A stretch of DNA of 64,000 nt from Clostridia bacterium UC5.1-1E11 (GCA_001305115.1 BCAA01000006.1:80569-144568); one strand, 5' to 3'. Positions 18,952 through 29,017 are shown, counted from the first letter of the stretch. Program-made: numbers and translations. Notes: generated from the letters alone by a model not told the origin.

Positions 18952-19735
18952 AAAAGTCATTTTCTTTGATATAGATGGCACACTGCTTTCCTCACACAAT
19001 GAGCGGTATTTTTATGTGGAACCCAGCGCTCTGGAAGCGTTGAAACAGTTAAAGCAAAATGGACATATTGTCGCTATTTCTTCTGGAAGACCAGAACTCT
19101 TTATTCATAAATATTTTCCCGGCATCTTCTCCAACTATGTGGCGATGAACGGCGCCCATGTGGTGGTGGATGGAAAAACGGTCTTTGAAGAGTGCTTTTC
19201 TCCGGATGAAATCCGGAAGTACATTGAATATTTCGACCGCTATGGCTGCTGGTACAATTTTGTAGGGAACACCCGGGGATGGGCTCGCCATGTTCCAGAG
19301 GAACAAATCGAGCCGTTAAACGAAAGCTATGGCATGCCCGGTTATCTACAGACCGACTGGGAGCCGGAAGACGTTCACGCCAGCCTGATCGATTTTGTTT
19401 TTCAGGATGAGGCGCATTATCTCCGGTGCAAACCAGCCTTCCAAAAGCCGATGGTTCTGAATAAGCATCCCGGCAGCCTGGCCGCAGATCTTTCCTTCCA
19501 GGGAAAAGACAAGTCCCGTGGCGTACAGATCTTTCTGAAGGAGGCTGGGATTTCGCCGGAGGATGCTTATGCCATTGGAGATGGATACAACGACATCACC
19601 ATGATGAAAGTCGTGGGCCATTCCATCGCAATGGGCAATGCAGTGGAGGATCTAAAGAACGTGGCGGAATACGTAACCGCCGGTATTGACGACGATGGCA
19701 TTTATAAAGCCTGCAAACATTATCAGCTGTTCTGA
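18944..19735 (+). CDS. Cof-type HAD-IIB hydrolase
   Basis: 263 residues. Motif I FFDIDGTLLS with nucleophile and acid Asp, motif II ISSGRPE, motif III Lys in the FQGKDKSRGVQI region, motif IV GDGYNDITMM. The C2-type cap lies between. Such enzymes dephosphorylate sugar phosphates, FMN or similar metabolites; the substrate here is not predictable. AAAGGAGAGG lies just before the ATG, inside the end of the XRE gene. Confidence 0.9.
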   Translation: MSKKVIFFDIDGTLLSSHNERYFYVEPSALEALKQLKQNGHIVAISSGRPELFIHKYFPGIFSNYVAMNGAHVVVDGKTVFEECFSPDEIRKYIEYFDRYGCWYNFVGNTRGWARHVPEEQIEPLNESYGMPGYLQTDWEPEDVHASLIDFVFQDEAHYLRCKPAFQKPMVLNKHPGSLAADLSFQGKDKSRGVQIFLKEAGISPEDAYAIGDGYNDITMMKVVGHSIAMGNAVEDLKNVAEYVTAGIDDDGIYKACKHYQLF

Positions 19736-19862
19736 AGAATGATGCCTAAAGGGTTGCAGGCGCCGAGCACAAAGAGTATGCAGCCATGGTTCTTCCCGCA
19801 ATCTGCATCATGGAATGCTTTGCGCCCAAACCCCTTATTCCAATGTTCTTACACCCACACAA

Positions 19863-19908
19863 GAAGGGATGCCGGAGATGTGCATATGCACATCTCCGGC
19901 ATCCCTTC
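19863..19908. terminator. Perfect 46-bp palindrome, bidirectional terminator
   Basis: GAAGGGATGCCGGAGATGTG and its exact complement, centred on a CATATG core. It lies between the convergent HAD and tadA genes, a few bases from the tadA stop. There is little T-run, but the stem is very strong. Confidence 0.7.
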
Positions 19909-19914
19909 CGAACT

Positions 19915-20388
19915 TTACCGGCCTTTGGGCTCGGCACTCTGCCTGGCTTCCCTCTTCCGGCGAGAACGCAACTCTTTGAAGAAGGCGGTCAGCAATCCCG
20001 CGCACACATCTTCCAACACGCCGCCGGTGACACCCGGCGCATGGTTGTACGGCAATGCGAAGAGGTTCACTACGGAACCACAGGAACCCGCCTTTTGGTC
20101 TTTCGCGCCAAATACCACGCGCGGAATTCGCGCATTGATAATTGCACCGGCGCACATAGGGCAGGGCTCCAATGTCACATACAGCGTACACTGCCACAGG
20201 CGCCAGCCTCCCAATGCACGGCAAGCCCCATCGATTGCCTCCAACTCCGCATGGCAAAGTGCATTTTTCCCGACCTCCCGCCGGTTTCGTCCGCGCGCAA
20301 TCACACGATCCTGATAGACGATCACCGCCCCGACGGGAACCTCTCCTTCCGCAGCGGCCTCCCGGGCAAGTTCCAAGGCCTCCCGCAT
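19915..20388 (-). CDS. tadA: tRNA-specific adenosine deaminase TadA
   Basis: 157 residues. Deaminates A34 to inosine in tRNA-Arg(ACG). Zinc site: CHAELEAID (His and catalytic Glu) and PCPMCAGAI. Also GEVPVGAVIV. The first ATG is at 20388, but the family usually starts a few residues earlier; an upstream in-frame CTG at 20412 behind GGAGGG would give MENRDEAFMREAL, a better match. The tail after ELRSRRKREA is short and basic. Confidence 0.93.
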   Translation of the reverse strand: MREALELAREAAAEGEVPVGAVIVYQDRVIARGRNRREVGKNALCHAELEAIDGACRALGGWRLWQCTLYVTLEPCPMCAGAIINARIPRVVFGAKDQKAGSCGSVVNLFALPYNHAPGVTGGVLEDVCAGLLTAFFKELRSRRKREARQSAEPKGR

Positions 20389-20430
20389 GAATGCTTCGTC
20401 ACGATTTTCCAGAAGAAACCCTCCCCGGCA

Positions 20431-21473
20431 TCATAGATACATCATCAGCACACAGGACAGGGCACAGTAGCCAAATAGAACCAAGCCTCCTGGATTGACG
20501 ATCATATGGAGAAATTTTTGTCCTACCGTCAGTGCACAAGCCGTCCGGGACAAACGGAAAAAACCCTTTCTACGTACAGCTAGAAATACGACGGAGCCGA
20601 TACCCAGGAGAATCCAAGCAGCAAAGGCGATCAGATAGACTGTATTCGCCAAGAGATCTCCCTGATACCATTGCAGAAGGGTAATCGCAGCCGATAGACC
20701 ATTATTGAGAAAATGAATCGCTATGGATACCCAAAGATTTCCGGTCTTAACCACTACAAAGCTAACGCCAGACCGCAAAGAAAGGCAAATGGCAGCTGAA
20801 TCAAGTTCCCGTGGAACATGCCGAATAAAAACGCGGAACCAACAATGGCAAAGCCATCCCCGAACCGCCGGAGGCCATGCAGCACTGCGCCGCGGAAAAC
20901 CAACTCTTCTACAAGTGGTGGAATTACCGCGAGCGAAATAAAATATAGCGCCTGAATGGACGGTTCTCCGGTGAGTGGAGAATCCGGCAAAGTCCCACTG
21001 TAGCCTGCCCACTCCAAAAAGTCCGCCATCCAATTCGCTGGAAAATTCGCCAGCATACACACACCCATTCCCAGAAAAACACACGCCAGCGCTGTGGAAA
21101 ACGGTGTCTTTTCAAACAGCAGGACCCTCTGTAATGGCTGCCGCTTGATCGCCAGATACAAAAGCGGCGGCAAGGCAAACGCCAAAATATAAGTGACGCC
21201 ATTGACCAGGTAATACAGCAGGGACGTATACCCGCCGAACTGGAGTTCTCCCTGCCAACGGTACCCCACCATTCGCAAAAAACCGTTTTCTACGGACGGC
21301 AAAACCGCCATCAGCAAAACGACCAACAGAAGCATCCAGCTCAGGCCGCTCGCCGTTTTTCGAAGCATATGTTTTTCTTCACGTCTTTGCTCGTAAAACG
21401 GGTCCATTCTAGCCTGTGGATAGGGGATATACGGATCATTTTGTTGCGGTAGATATGGATGATAATTGGTCAA
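20431..21473 (-). CDS. CPBP (CAAX-like) intramembrane metalloprotease (one apparent frameshift)
   Basis: About 347 residues with seven or eight membrane spans. Conserved motifs: EELVFRG (motif 1), FGMFHGN (motif 2) and, past a break, SIAIHFLNN (motif 3), together the Glu/His active site of the CPBP (Abi/Rce1) family. A T is missing in the run complementary to 20758-20760; adding it joins LCGLALA to FVVVKTGNLWVS. The start is TTG at 21473, six bases after AAAGGGGGG. The N-terminus is Pro/Tyr-rich (YHPYLPQQNDPYIPYPQ), a cytoplasmic extension common in Clostridia members. Confidence 0.85.
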
Positions 21474-21716
21474 TTTTAGCCCCCCTTTGGACAGTAACAA
21501 CCTGCTTTTAAATAAAACGTATTATAGCACACCCGGCGCCATACCGCAAGTTGTAGAAGATGTTCCCGCATCGCCCGCGTAGAAGGACCGTTTGATCCCA
21601 TCTCTGTAAACATCTTGTCAAACCTTGACCCATCCGGCGATGCAGTGGTAAAATCGGAACGGCAATGTTTTCGCTTCATCCGCCGGAACATATAGACAGA
21701 AAGGGTGTTGACTCAA

Positions 21717-22505
21717 ATGTACCAGGGCGCAGTATTTTTCGACGCAGATGGCACGCTGATCGATGGGCCGTCTGGGATTTTTGCTCCCACTGAAAAAACG
21801 AAAGAGGCAATCGCACAGTTGCGCGAACAGGGATTTCTCACCGTTCTCGCCACTGGACGTTCCCAGTGTTATGTGCTCCCCAGCCTCCTTTTGTTTGACT
21901 GTTATATCACCGCCAATGGCGCGCGTTCGGAAGCGGGCGGCACGGTGATTCACAATCAGACCATTGCACCTGAGGCATTGCGCACCCTTGTTACCTATCT
22001 CGATATGGTGGGAATCAATTCGGTTCTGGAGGAACCGGAGTATTGTTATTGCCGGGATCTCTCTGAAGAATCCTTTCAGGGGATGATGCGTAAATATGCG
22101 TTCCCCATCGATCGGTTTCTTCCTCTGCAATCGCTCGAAGGCCTGCACATTAATAAGCTGATGGTCACTTACGACTGTGTGGACAAGCGGGACCGGTTTT
22201 TACACGATTTTAGCGACCGGTATGACATCACAGATCAACCCGGCAATCAGGCATGCGACGTCGGACAACGTGGTATTTCCAAGGGCCTGGGCGTGAAGAA
22301 CGTTTTAGAGTACTTTCAGATTCCGCGGGAACATGCCTATGCATTTGGCGATGCGGACAACGACTACGATATGTTTCGCAGCGTCGGGACCGGGATCGCC
22401 ATGGGGCGCCATACCGCAAAACTAGGGCAGGTATCGTGTATGGTCACCGGAACGGTCCAGCAGGATGGTATTCACTCAGCGTTACAAAAACTCCATTTGA
22501 TTTAA
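21717..22505 (+). CDS. Cof-type HAD-IIB hydrolase
   Basis: 262 residues. Motifs: VFFDADGTLIDG, VLATGRSQCY, RGISKGLGVKNVLEYF (Lys) and AFGDADNDYDMF. Distinct from the HAD gene at 18944. The ATG at 21717 follows GAAAGGG; GTG 21705 and TTG 21708 are less well spaced. Stands alone, ended by a bidirectional terminator. Substrate unknown. Confidence 0.9.
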   Translation: MYQGAVFFDADGTLIDGPSGIFAPTEKTKEAIAQLREQGFLTVLATGRSQCYVLPSLLLFDCYITANGARSEAGGTVIHNQTIAPEALRTLVTYLDMVGINSVLEEPEYCYCRDLSEESFQGMMRKYAFPIDRFLPLQSLEGLHINKLMVTYDCVDKRDRFLHDFSDRYDITDQPGNQACDVGQRGISKGLGVKNVLEYFQIPREHAYAFGDADNDYDMFRSVGTGIAMGRHTAKLGQVSCMVTGTVQQDGIHSALQKLHLI

Positions 22506-22550
22506 AGAAACGCGAAACGAACGATTCCAGAATGATTCTAGTTTCGTCAT

Positions 22551-22603
22551 ACAAAGAGGCGCCCAGAACGCGGTCCACTTGACCGGGTTTTGGGCGTCTT
22601 TGT
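22551..22603. terminator. Bidirectional terminator
   Basis: A ~23-bp nearly perfect stem, ACAAAGAGGCGCCCAGAACG on the left with the complementary CGTCTTTGT on the right, loop CACTT, T-runs on both strands. It separates the convergent HAD and cytidylate-kinase-like genes. Confidence 0.88.
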
Positions 22604-22662
22604 TGTTTTGCTCCTGCTTGGAAGATCGAATAAGCCCCGATTGCGCAATCTGGTCTTACCGC

Positions 22663-23266
22663 TTACAAGGCACGAACCAGCCGGACGATCAAGTCCGCAC
22701 AGGGTTCCACACCAATCAGACCGCTGTCCAGGGATAGATGGTAATTCTGTGACATTCCCCACTCCCGGTCCGTATAATGGCGGTAATAGAGGCGCCGTTT
22801 TCGATCCTTTTCTTCCAATCGTTTTTCCGGACTCTTTTCCGATTCCCCATACAAACGGACAATCCGTTGAGCCCTTGTTCCCAGATCTGCATGTACGAAT
22901 ACGTGGAAGCAATCGTCTCGCTCCCGCAGGATGTAATCGGCGCAACGACCTACAATTACACAGGGCCCCTTCTCCGCCAACTGATGAATCACCTTGTTTT
23001 GCATGGCCCAGAGAAAGTCTTCTGTGGACATACCGTTCATCGCGCCTTGGGTCCCCCGCGTAGAAAAAGCGTATGCAAACCAATTCTTGTTTGGCACATC
23101 TTCGCTTTCTTGCTCCACATATTGTTCGTCAAAACCGGTTTCCAGCGCGATTTTTTACCAGTTCCTTGTCATAAAACGCCACGCCGAGTTGCTGTGCAAC
23201 CAACCGTCCTATACTTCTTCCACCGCTACCGAACTCACGGCTGATAGTGGCAATGCGCTTTTGCAT
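22663..23266 (-). CDS. Cytidylate-kinase-like family protein (one apparent frameshift)
   Basis: About 200 residues. P-loop region ISREFGSGGRSIGRLVAQQL matches the cytidylate_kin2 family (PF13189), followed by YDKELV, ALETGFDEQYVEQ, VIVGRCADYILRE and RLEEKDRKRRLYYRHYTDREWG. The true substrate of this family is not established. One extra A in the run at 23151-23156 breaks the frame. The start lies inside the end of the MATE gene (58-base overlap), behind AAAGGAGGAATCCGAGGA. Confidence 0.82.
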
Positions 23267-24647
23267 TCCTCGGATTCCTCCTTTCGGCGGATGGACTTGG
23301 ATTCCATTCCGATCAGTAAAATCGTGAGTAAAAAGGACAATACGTCTGCCACAGGGGCCGCCCACAGCATCCCTGTCACGCCAAAAAGCGAGGACAGGAT
23401 CACCACGCCGGGTACCAAAAATACCACATCCCTGGACAAGGAGAGTACGGTCGCTTTGACCGGCTTGCCGATCGCCTGCAGAAAGATGCTGCTGGCCTTC
23501 TGAATACAACACAAAAGAATGCCTCCTAGATAGATACGGAAACAGAGATTTGCATATTCGTTGTATAAGTCACTCTCGCTGCCAAATAGGTGCACAATCA
23601 CCTGCGGACAACATTCAAACAGCAACATGGAGATCGCTCCTACCGCGATGTTCGCCAGAATCACCAACCGGTACACAGAGAATACCCTCTTAAAATTGCC
23701 CGCTCCATAGTTGTATCCGATGACCGGCTGGCCTCCCACGGCAATTCCCACAGAAAATGCAATCACAATGCCAAACACTTTCATCACGATTCCCACCGCA
23801 GAGAGAGGAATATCCGCTCCATAAGGAGACTGCGGCCCTTGAAGAACAATCATGTTGTTCGCTACACTGATAATAACAACGATGGCAATCTGCGTGATAA
23901 AACTGGAAACGCCAAGTTGACAAATTCTTCGCGCAATCCGGCTGTGCAACCGAAAACTCTGCTTTTGAAAACGGAAGGATTTGGCTTGTGAAAATACGCC
24001 GCCGTCATGATGCAGGAAGCAATCTGTCCAATAATGGTGGCAATTGCGGCGCCTTTGACCCCCATATGAAAAATGAAGATCGAAACTGGATCTAAAATCA
24101 GATTGATGACGGCCCCTAACACAGTTGCAACCATCGAATATCCTGGTGACCCATCCGCACGGATTGCCGCATTCATCCCCGATGTAAAAATATAGAATGG
24201 AATCCCCAGCAATATAATCCGCATGTAGTCCCAAGCATATGCATAACACGCCTCTGTCACGCCGAACAGATGTAGGATGGGATCTGTGAACACAAGGCCG
24301 ATAATCATCAATACAATCCCCACCACGGCCGATAAAACAATGCCATTTCCGATGCATCGGTGACTGGTCTCTTGATCTCCGCTTCCCAGAGACAAACTCA
24401 GAAATGCAGCGCTGCCGTCCCCAACCAAAAGGGCTAGGGCCAATGCCACCATCGTAAATGGATAGACCACATTGGTAGCTGCATTTCCGAGATACCCCAC
24501 GCTCTGCCCGATGAAGATCTGATCCACAATGTTGTACAAAGCGCTTACCAGCATGGACAGCACACACGGGATCGAAAACTTCAAAAGTAGTTTTCCAACC
24601 GGCGCTGCTGCAAGGTATGCGTTTGCATCCTGTCTTGTTTCCGACAT
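23209..24647 (-). CDS. MATE-family efflux transporter (one apparent frameshift)
   Basis: About 479 residues, 12 predicted spans. N-terminal half: PVGKLLLKFSIPCVLSMLVS, NIVDQIFIGQSVGYLGNAAT (a MATE hallmark); second half: GGQPVIGYNYGAGNFKRV. Exports cationic compounds using Na+ or H+. The halves are in different frames; restoring one base in the run 23963-23966 joins them at SVFKKQSFRLHSRIARR. GAAGGAGAG precedes the ATG at 24647. The last ~20 residues are hydrophilic and overlap the next gene. Confidence 0.9.
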
Positions 24648-24983
24648 TCTGTACTCTCCTTCACTATAAAAATACTTTTCTCGGCGTATGGGTCCGGGAA
24701 AGCAATTCCCACTTGTTCTGCCACATCCATCCGACTTTTCTGAGGAAGGCAACAAAAAAACGTGTCATCTAAAAACGGAAAACCGTCATAGACAACACGC
24801 TATCAGGAGCTGGACTTACATCTATATCGAGTTTTAGATGGAACACATCCATTTTACCGAAACGCCGGCCCTTTTATTATAATGGAACTTTTTTCGCAAT
24901 GTAAGCAAAAATTGCATCTTATTAAATCTTTGTGCATCCTTTCGCATACGAGGCTGGCTCCTTTTTGGCGTCCTGCACAAAAC

Positions 24984-25902
24984 TCAAAGGAACTTCTTTT
25001 CCGGAAAATCCATATGCAAACGCCAACAACCAAAGCGCTGAACAAAATAACGAGTGGATACCCAAATGACCAGTGCAACTCTGGCATATTGGCAAAATTC
25101 ATTCCATACCAGCCGGCAATTAAGGAGAGCGGCAAAAAGACAGTCGTCACCACCGTGAGCACCTTCATAATCTGATTCTGTTTGATGTCCACCTGGGCCT
25201 GGTAGACCTCGCGTACCTGTATCGAATAGTCGCGCAAAAGCTGGACATTATTGCAGAGCCGCTCCGTACGTTTTGTAAAAAGTTTAAAATATCGAAGCTC
25301 TGTCTCTGTAAAAAACCATTTTCATTTTCCTGAAATGCTTCTCCCAGATCGATCAACTGCTCATAATAGCTGTGCAGGTACAAAAGCTCTTTTCGCATAG
25401 CCATCATTCGGTGGTTAAAGCCGTCAAAATCTCCGTTCAAAACCGCATCTTCCATATGAGTGAGCTGTTCCTCCAACTCTTCAAGGAACAAGAGATCCGG
25501 CCCGATCAGGTATTCCAGAAAATCATAAAGTACGCGGGCAAACGTGGGATTCCGCCATTTTTTACGTACGTACAGCTGGTGCAGCGCTCGCTCTGCCACA
25601 CCGCTTTCATCCACCAGTACCAGGAAATTGTCCTGCACATAGAAGCCAACCGGAATGTGCCTGTTGTTTTGGACTTTCTCCCGCCGGACCGGAATGTACA
25701 GTGTGCCGAACAGATACTGGCTGTGAACCTCTGTCTTGGTCATACGGATATGCCCGCACTCCCGCACCGTACGGGCATTCAATCCCATACGGGTTCCCTC
25801 TTTTTCCAATTCCTGTTGGGAAAGCACAGCCACATACGGCTGGTCGAGCCGCTTAGGGCATGCCTGTATCTTTTCCATCCGTTCTCCCAGTTGGTAGTAC
25901 AT
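24984..25902 (-). CDS. CorA-like magnesium/divalent cation transporter (two apparent frameshifts)
   Basis: About 305 residues. Cytoplasmic domain then two C-terminal membrane helices with the CorA signature YGMNFANMPEL. Frame breaks near 25283-25289 (after LQRQSFDIL) and at 24997-25000. With the second corrected the protein ends ...WIFRKKKFL at a TGA at 24984, exactly like normal CorA termini; uncorrected, the frame runs on to 24854 with an unlikely Cys-rich tail. GGAGGGAAGGG precedes the ATG. Confidence 0.87.
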
Positions 25903-25960
25903 CCGCCCTTCCCTCCAAACTTTAGAGATTCCTTCCGATCCATGTATAAAACATCCGGTA

Positions 25961-26390
25961 CTTTAGAGCGTTGTCTTAAGAAAACCTGTAGGGACGGCTA
26001 ACAATCCGCCTACGGAAGATTGCTATTCGCGCCCCACTCAGGTTTTCAATCTCAACGTGCCTTTTAGGGCGTTGTCTCAAGAAAACCTGTAGGGGCGGCT
26101 AACAATCCGCCTAGGGAAGATTGCTATTCGCGTCCCACCCAGGTTTTTCAATCTCAACGCGCCTTTTAAGGCGTTGTCTTAAGAAAACCTGTAGGGGCGG
26201 CCAACAGCCTGCCTACGGAAGATTGCTATTCGCATCCCACTCAGGTTCTTTCCATCCCAACGTGCCTTTTAGGGCGTTGTTTTAAGAAAACCTGTAGGGG
26301 CGGCTAACAATCCGCCTAGGGAAGATTGCTATTCGCGTCCCACTCAGGTTCTTTCCATCTCAACGTGCCTTTTAGGGCGCTGCTTTAAGA
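25961..26390. repeat. Tandem repeat, four full ~102-bp units plus a partial fifth
   Basis: Units begin near 25961, 26061, 26162, 26265 and 26368. Each holds TTTTAGGGCGTTGTCTTAAG, AAAACCTGTAGGGGCGGCTA, ACAATCCGCCTACGGAAGAT and a CTCAACGTGCC end. GTAGGGGCGG and CCGCCTACGG make an imperfect hairpin inside every unit. No coding frame persists across the units. It fills the gap between corA and the protease lipoprotein gene. Confidence 0.85.
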
Positions 26391-26434
26391 AAATAGAAAG
26401 GATAGCTGCGGGCTGTCCCTAAAAGTTTCTAATC

Positions 26435-27325
26435 TCACCGCTCTTTGCCCGGGCGTTTTTTCAGTTTTCCATCGCGTTCTTTTAATTGCGCTTTCATGCT
26501 CTGTGCAGAATGTCCATATCGATGTGATCCATCGGAACCAATATGGATTCCCACCACTTCCCCCTTATCATTCAGAAGTGGTGCGCCGCTGGCTCCCTGT
26601 GTTCCAAATTCATCACTGAGCACATATTCCAATTCCTCCCCGTCGTCGGAGATGACCACACAGGGGTATAGGCAATCGTCGTAATAATACAATGTATCAT
26701 CTGGATTGATGTATGCTGCCAAATAGATTACATCGCCGCTCTGGCAAGGTTCTTCCGCCAAAGAAAAGCTCTTTACATTATCCCCCTTTTCCACATAAAA
26801 GGCTGCCAGATCCTTTCCCGCCTTTCCAGTTTCTGAGATGGACGCCGCATCCGGAAGCGGTAATACGCCTGAAACTGTACCATATATCGTTTCGACATTG
26901 CTGTCGAAGATGTCATACAGGTCCCCACCTTGTACGTAGCTGCTCAAATTCTTCTCGTCAACCTCTACCTCGTCGGAAGAAAAGTAGTGGCAGGCCGTCA
27001 GAAGAAGCGGTTGGTCGCTTTCTTCAATCTGTGCTACAAAGGCTGTACCCGCCATATATTCCCCCTCTGTCGTCCGCCAATTTACATTGAAGACCGATCC
27101 AGGTTCCAACGTCCCAAATGAAGGCAATGGTAAATAATCCGTATCTGGGACCGGCATCCCATCGTTATCTTCAAGCATATGTCCGCCTGACAATTCCATC
27201 ATTGTCTCAGTCAGTCCTGCCGGTTCTTCCTTTCTCTGTCCCTGCGACGGCATACAAGCGGTCAAACTTCCCAGGCCCACGCACATGGCCAAAAAGAATG
27301 CGATCTTTTTCAATGCTCTCCCCAT
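26435..27325 (-). CDS. Trypsin-like serine protease lipoprotein
   Basis: 296 residues. Lipobox SLTAC (Cys24), so exported and membrane-anchored. A chymotrypsin-type triad is visible: His113 in LTACHYF, Asp172 in GKDLAAFYV and Ser246 in GTQGASGAPLL, followed by EVVGIHIGSDG. This is a degP-like core without a PDZ domain. The C-terminus is strongly basic (KERDGKLKKRPGKER). Substrate unknown. Confidence 0.82.
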   Translation of the reverse strand: MGRALKKIAFFLAMCVGLGSLTACMPSQGQRKEEPAGLTETMMELSGGHMLEDNDGMPVPDTDYLPLPSFGTLEPGSVFNVNWRTTEGEYMAGTAFVAQIEESDQPLLLTACHYFSSDEVEVDEKNLSSYVQGGDLYDIFDSNVETIYGTVSGVLPLPDAASISETGKAGKDLAAFYVEKGDNVKSFSLAEEPCQSGDVIYLAAYINPDDTLYYYDDCLYPCVVISDDGEELEYVLSDEFGTQGASGAPLLNDKGEVVGIHIGSDGSHRYGHSAQSMKAQLKERDGKLKKRPGKER

Positions 27326-27375
27326 CCTCCTCTATTTTTCCGCAAAGATACGATTCGCATAGCATGTAAGTATAA

Positions 27376-27410
27376 AAAAGGAAGCCCCCACATAGGCCGG
27401 GAGCTTCCTC
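27376..27410 (-). terminator. Terminator of the ferritin gene
   Basis: Minus strand: GGAAGCTCCCGG pairs with CCCCCACATAGG-side GGGGGCTTCC, followed by TTTTTTATA; ten bases past the ferritin stop. Confidence 0.8.
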
Positions 27411-27420
27411 AACAACAGTC

Positions 27421-27933
27421 TTATAGGACCAAAGATGGCGCTGCATATGTGCGCGCTGCCAACTCCTGGTCGAGCAAATACAGAGACTTCGGGTCCCCTC
27501 CAAACAATTCCATCTTCTTTAAGAGGTCCTCTGCATTCTTCTCTTCCTCGCCCTGCTCTTTGACAAACCAGTCCAAGAACTGCATGGTGCGGAAATCCTT
27601 GACCGAATATGCCACATCATAAATGGTGTGAATCAAATCCGTGACATAGCGCTCGTGCTGTAATCCCTTTTCGAGAACCGCCATATCACTCTGGAAGTCC
27701 TGTTCCGGACGGTCCACAGCCTCCAGCACAACCGTCTCGCTATTATTCTCCAAATACTGCAAAAACAGCATTGCATGATCGCGCTCTTCCTGTGCCTGAA
27801 TGCGGTACCAATTGGAAAAGCCGCTCAGATTTCTCTCCGAAAAGTAGTTGGAGAAAGCCAGATACAGATAGGCAGAGTAAAATTCTTTGTTGATTTGTTG
27901 GTTTAAAAGATCCTTAATTTTTACATCTAACAT
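27421..27933 (-). CDS. Ferritin (bacterial non-heme type)
   Basis: 170 residues. Four-helix bundle with the ferroxidase ligands: NKEFYSAYLYLAFSNYF (Glu), QAQEERDHAMLF (ExxH), and FVKEQGEEEKNAEDLL. Stores iron and protects against oxidative damage. GGAGGTGATT lies before the ATG at 27933; the longer frame start at 27978 is not supported. Single gene with its own terminator. Confidence 0.95.
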   Translation of the reverse strand: MLDVKIKDLLNQQINKEFYSAYLYLAFSNYFSERNLSGFSNWYRIQAQEERDHAMLFLQYLENNSETVVLEAVDRPEQDFQSDMAVLEKGLQHERYVTDLIHTIYDVAYSVKDFRTMQFLDWFVKEQGEEEKNAEDLLKKMELFGGDPKSLYLLDQELAARTYAAPSLVL

Positions 27934-28155
27934 AAACCAATCACCTCCATCGTTATTATAGTACAAAGTATCATGCATCGCAAGCAGTAAACCTGTTTAA
28001 ATCGTTAGACAAACACAGGGGTTTTCCAACATATCTCCTAATGTTAAGATACACATCGGGTCAATCCGCTTTAAAGCAAATCTAGCTGTACATCGCCTGT
28101 CACCATTTTTCTCGTTCAGAATAGTATAGAGAAAAAGCCTAAAGGCGGTGATTGC

Positions 28156-28800
28156 TTGGGCAATCCATTCTTTTCTACTGTGGAAATACTGGTTCTTGTC
28201 ACAGCTCTTTCTGTGGACGCTTTTGTCGCCAGTTTTGCTTACGGAACCAACCGAATCAAAATTCCCCTACGTTCCGTGGCAGTCATCAGCATTATTTGTA
28301 GCGCAATCTTCGCAGTCTCTCTCTTTCTAGGCTCACTAATCCGACCATTTATGCCAACGCATTTTGCTGGCCTACTCTGCTTTGCTATCCTGTTTGTGCT
28401 CGGCATTGTCAAGCTGTGCGACAGCGCCATCAAATCGTTTATCCGGCGCTCACAGGGGGGCCACAAGAAAATCTCTTTTTCCGCTATGCATTTGCGTTTC
28501 ATACTGGATGTATATGCCAATCCGGAAAATGCGGACAGCGACTGCTCCAAAAGTTTGTCCCCAAAAGAAGCAGCGCCCCTGGCAATTGCACTGTCTCTCG
28601 ACGGGCTGGCGGTAGGATTTGGTGCGGCTCTTTCCGATGTTAATCCTATTCAAGCCATTCTGTTTTCCTTGATTATCAATGTCGCCGCCGTCTGTCTAGG
28701 GTGTCTGGTGGGGAACAAAGTTGCTGAGAAGGTTCCCTTGGATCTGTCCTGGGTCAGTGGGCTTTTGTTAATGGTGTTGGCCTTCTTAAAGCTTACATAG
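28156..28800 (+). CDS. ytaF: Sporulation membrane protein YtaF (MntP-like)
   Basis: 214 residues, six membrane spans in two similar halves: VTALSVDAFVASFAYGTNRI and IALSLDGLAVGFGAALSD, the repeated Asp-containing motif of the MntP/YtaF superfamily. The internal soluble loop (RRSQGGHKKISFSAMHLRF) is typical of YtaF. Role in sporulation known only by expression in related species. The start is TTG 28156 behind AAGGCGGTGAT. Confidence 0.85.
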   Translation: MGNPFFSTVEILVLVTALSVDAFVASFAYGTNRIKIPLRSVAVISIICSAIFAVSLFLGSLIRPFMPTHFAGLLCFAILFVLGIVKLCDSAIKSFIRRSQGGHKKISFSAMHLRFILDVYANPENADSDCSKSLSPKEAAPLAIALSLDGLAVGFGAALSDVNPIQAILFSLIINVAAVCLGCLVGNKVAEKVPLDLSWVSGLLLMVLAFLKLT

Positions 28801-28900
28801 GATGCCTGCCATCGTCCTCCTCCGATAAGACAGCTCTTCGCTTTCTGCAATGTACAGCACATTCTCAGGAAAGTTCCCTTCTCGGTGGTAGTTTCTTGCC

Positions 28901-28943
28901 AAAAAGGGACAACACGGTTCAATGAACCGTGTTGTCCCTTTTT
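28901..28943. terminator. Perfect bidirectional terminator between ytaF and tRNA-Arg
   Basis: AAAAAGGGACAACACGGTTC and its exact complement, with A/T runs on both flanks. It abuts the tRNA 3' end. Confidence 0.92.
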
Positions 28944-29017
28944 GGCACCCCCAGTAGGAATCGAACCTACAATTAGCCCTTAGGAGGGGCTCGTTATATC
29001 CATTTAACTATGGAGGC
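28943..29017 (-). tRNA. tRNA-Arg (anticodon CCT)
   Basis: On the minus strand: acceptor GCCTCCA, D arm, anticodon stem AGCCC / GGGCT around loop CTCCTAA (anticodon CCT), T arm TAGGTTCGATTCCTA and encoded CCA. It is 75 nt with CCA. Reads AGG codons. Confidence 0.95.

Noticed and set aside
19863..19908. Palindrome as a transposon end or phage site
   Set aside because: It lies exactly between convergent genes and is best explained as a bidirectional terminator.
25961..26390. CRISPR array
   Set aside because: Whole ~102-bp units repeat; there are no short repeats with unique spacers and no cas genes. The same applies to 62365-63115.
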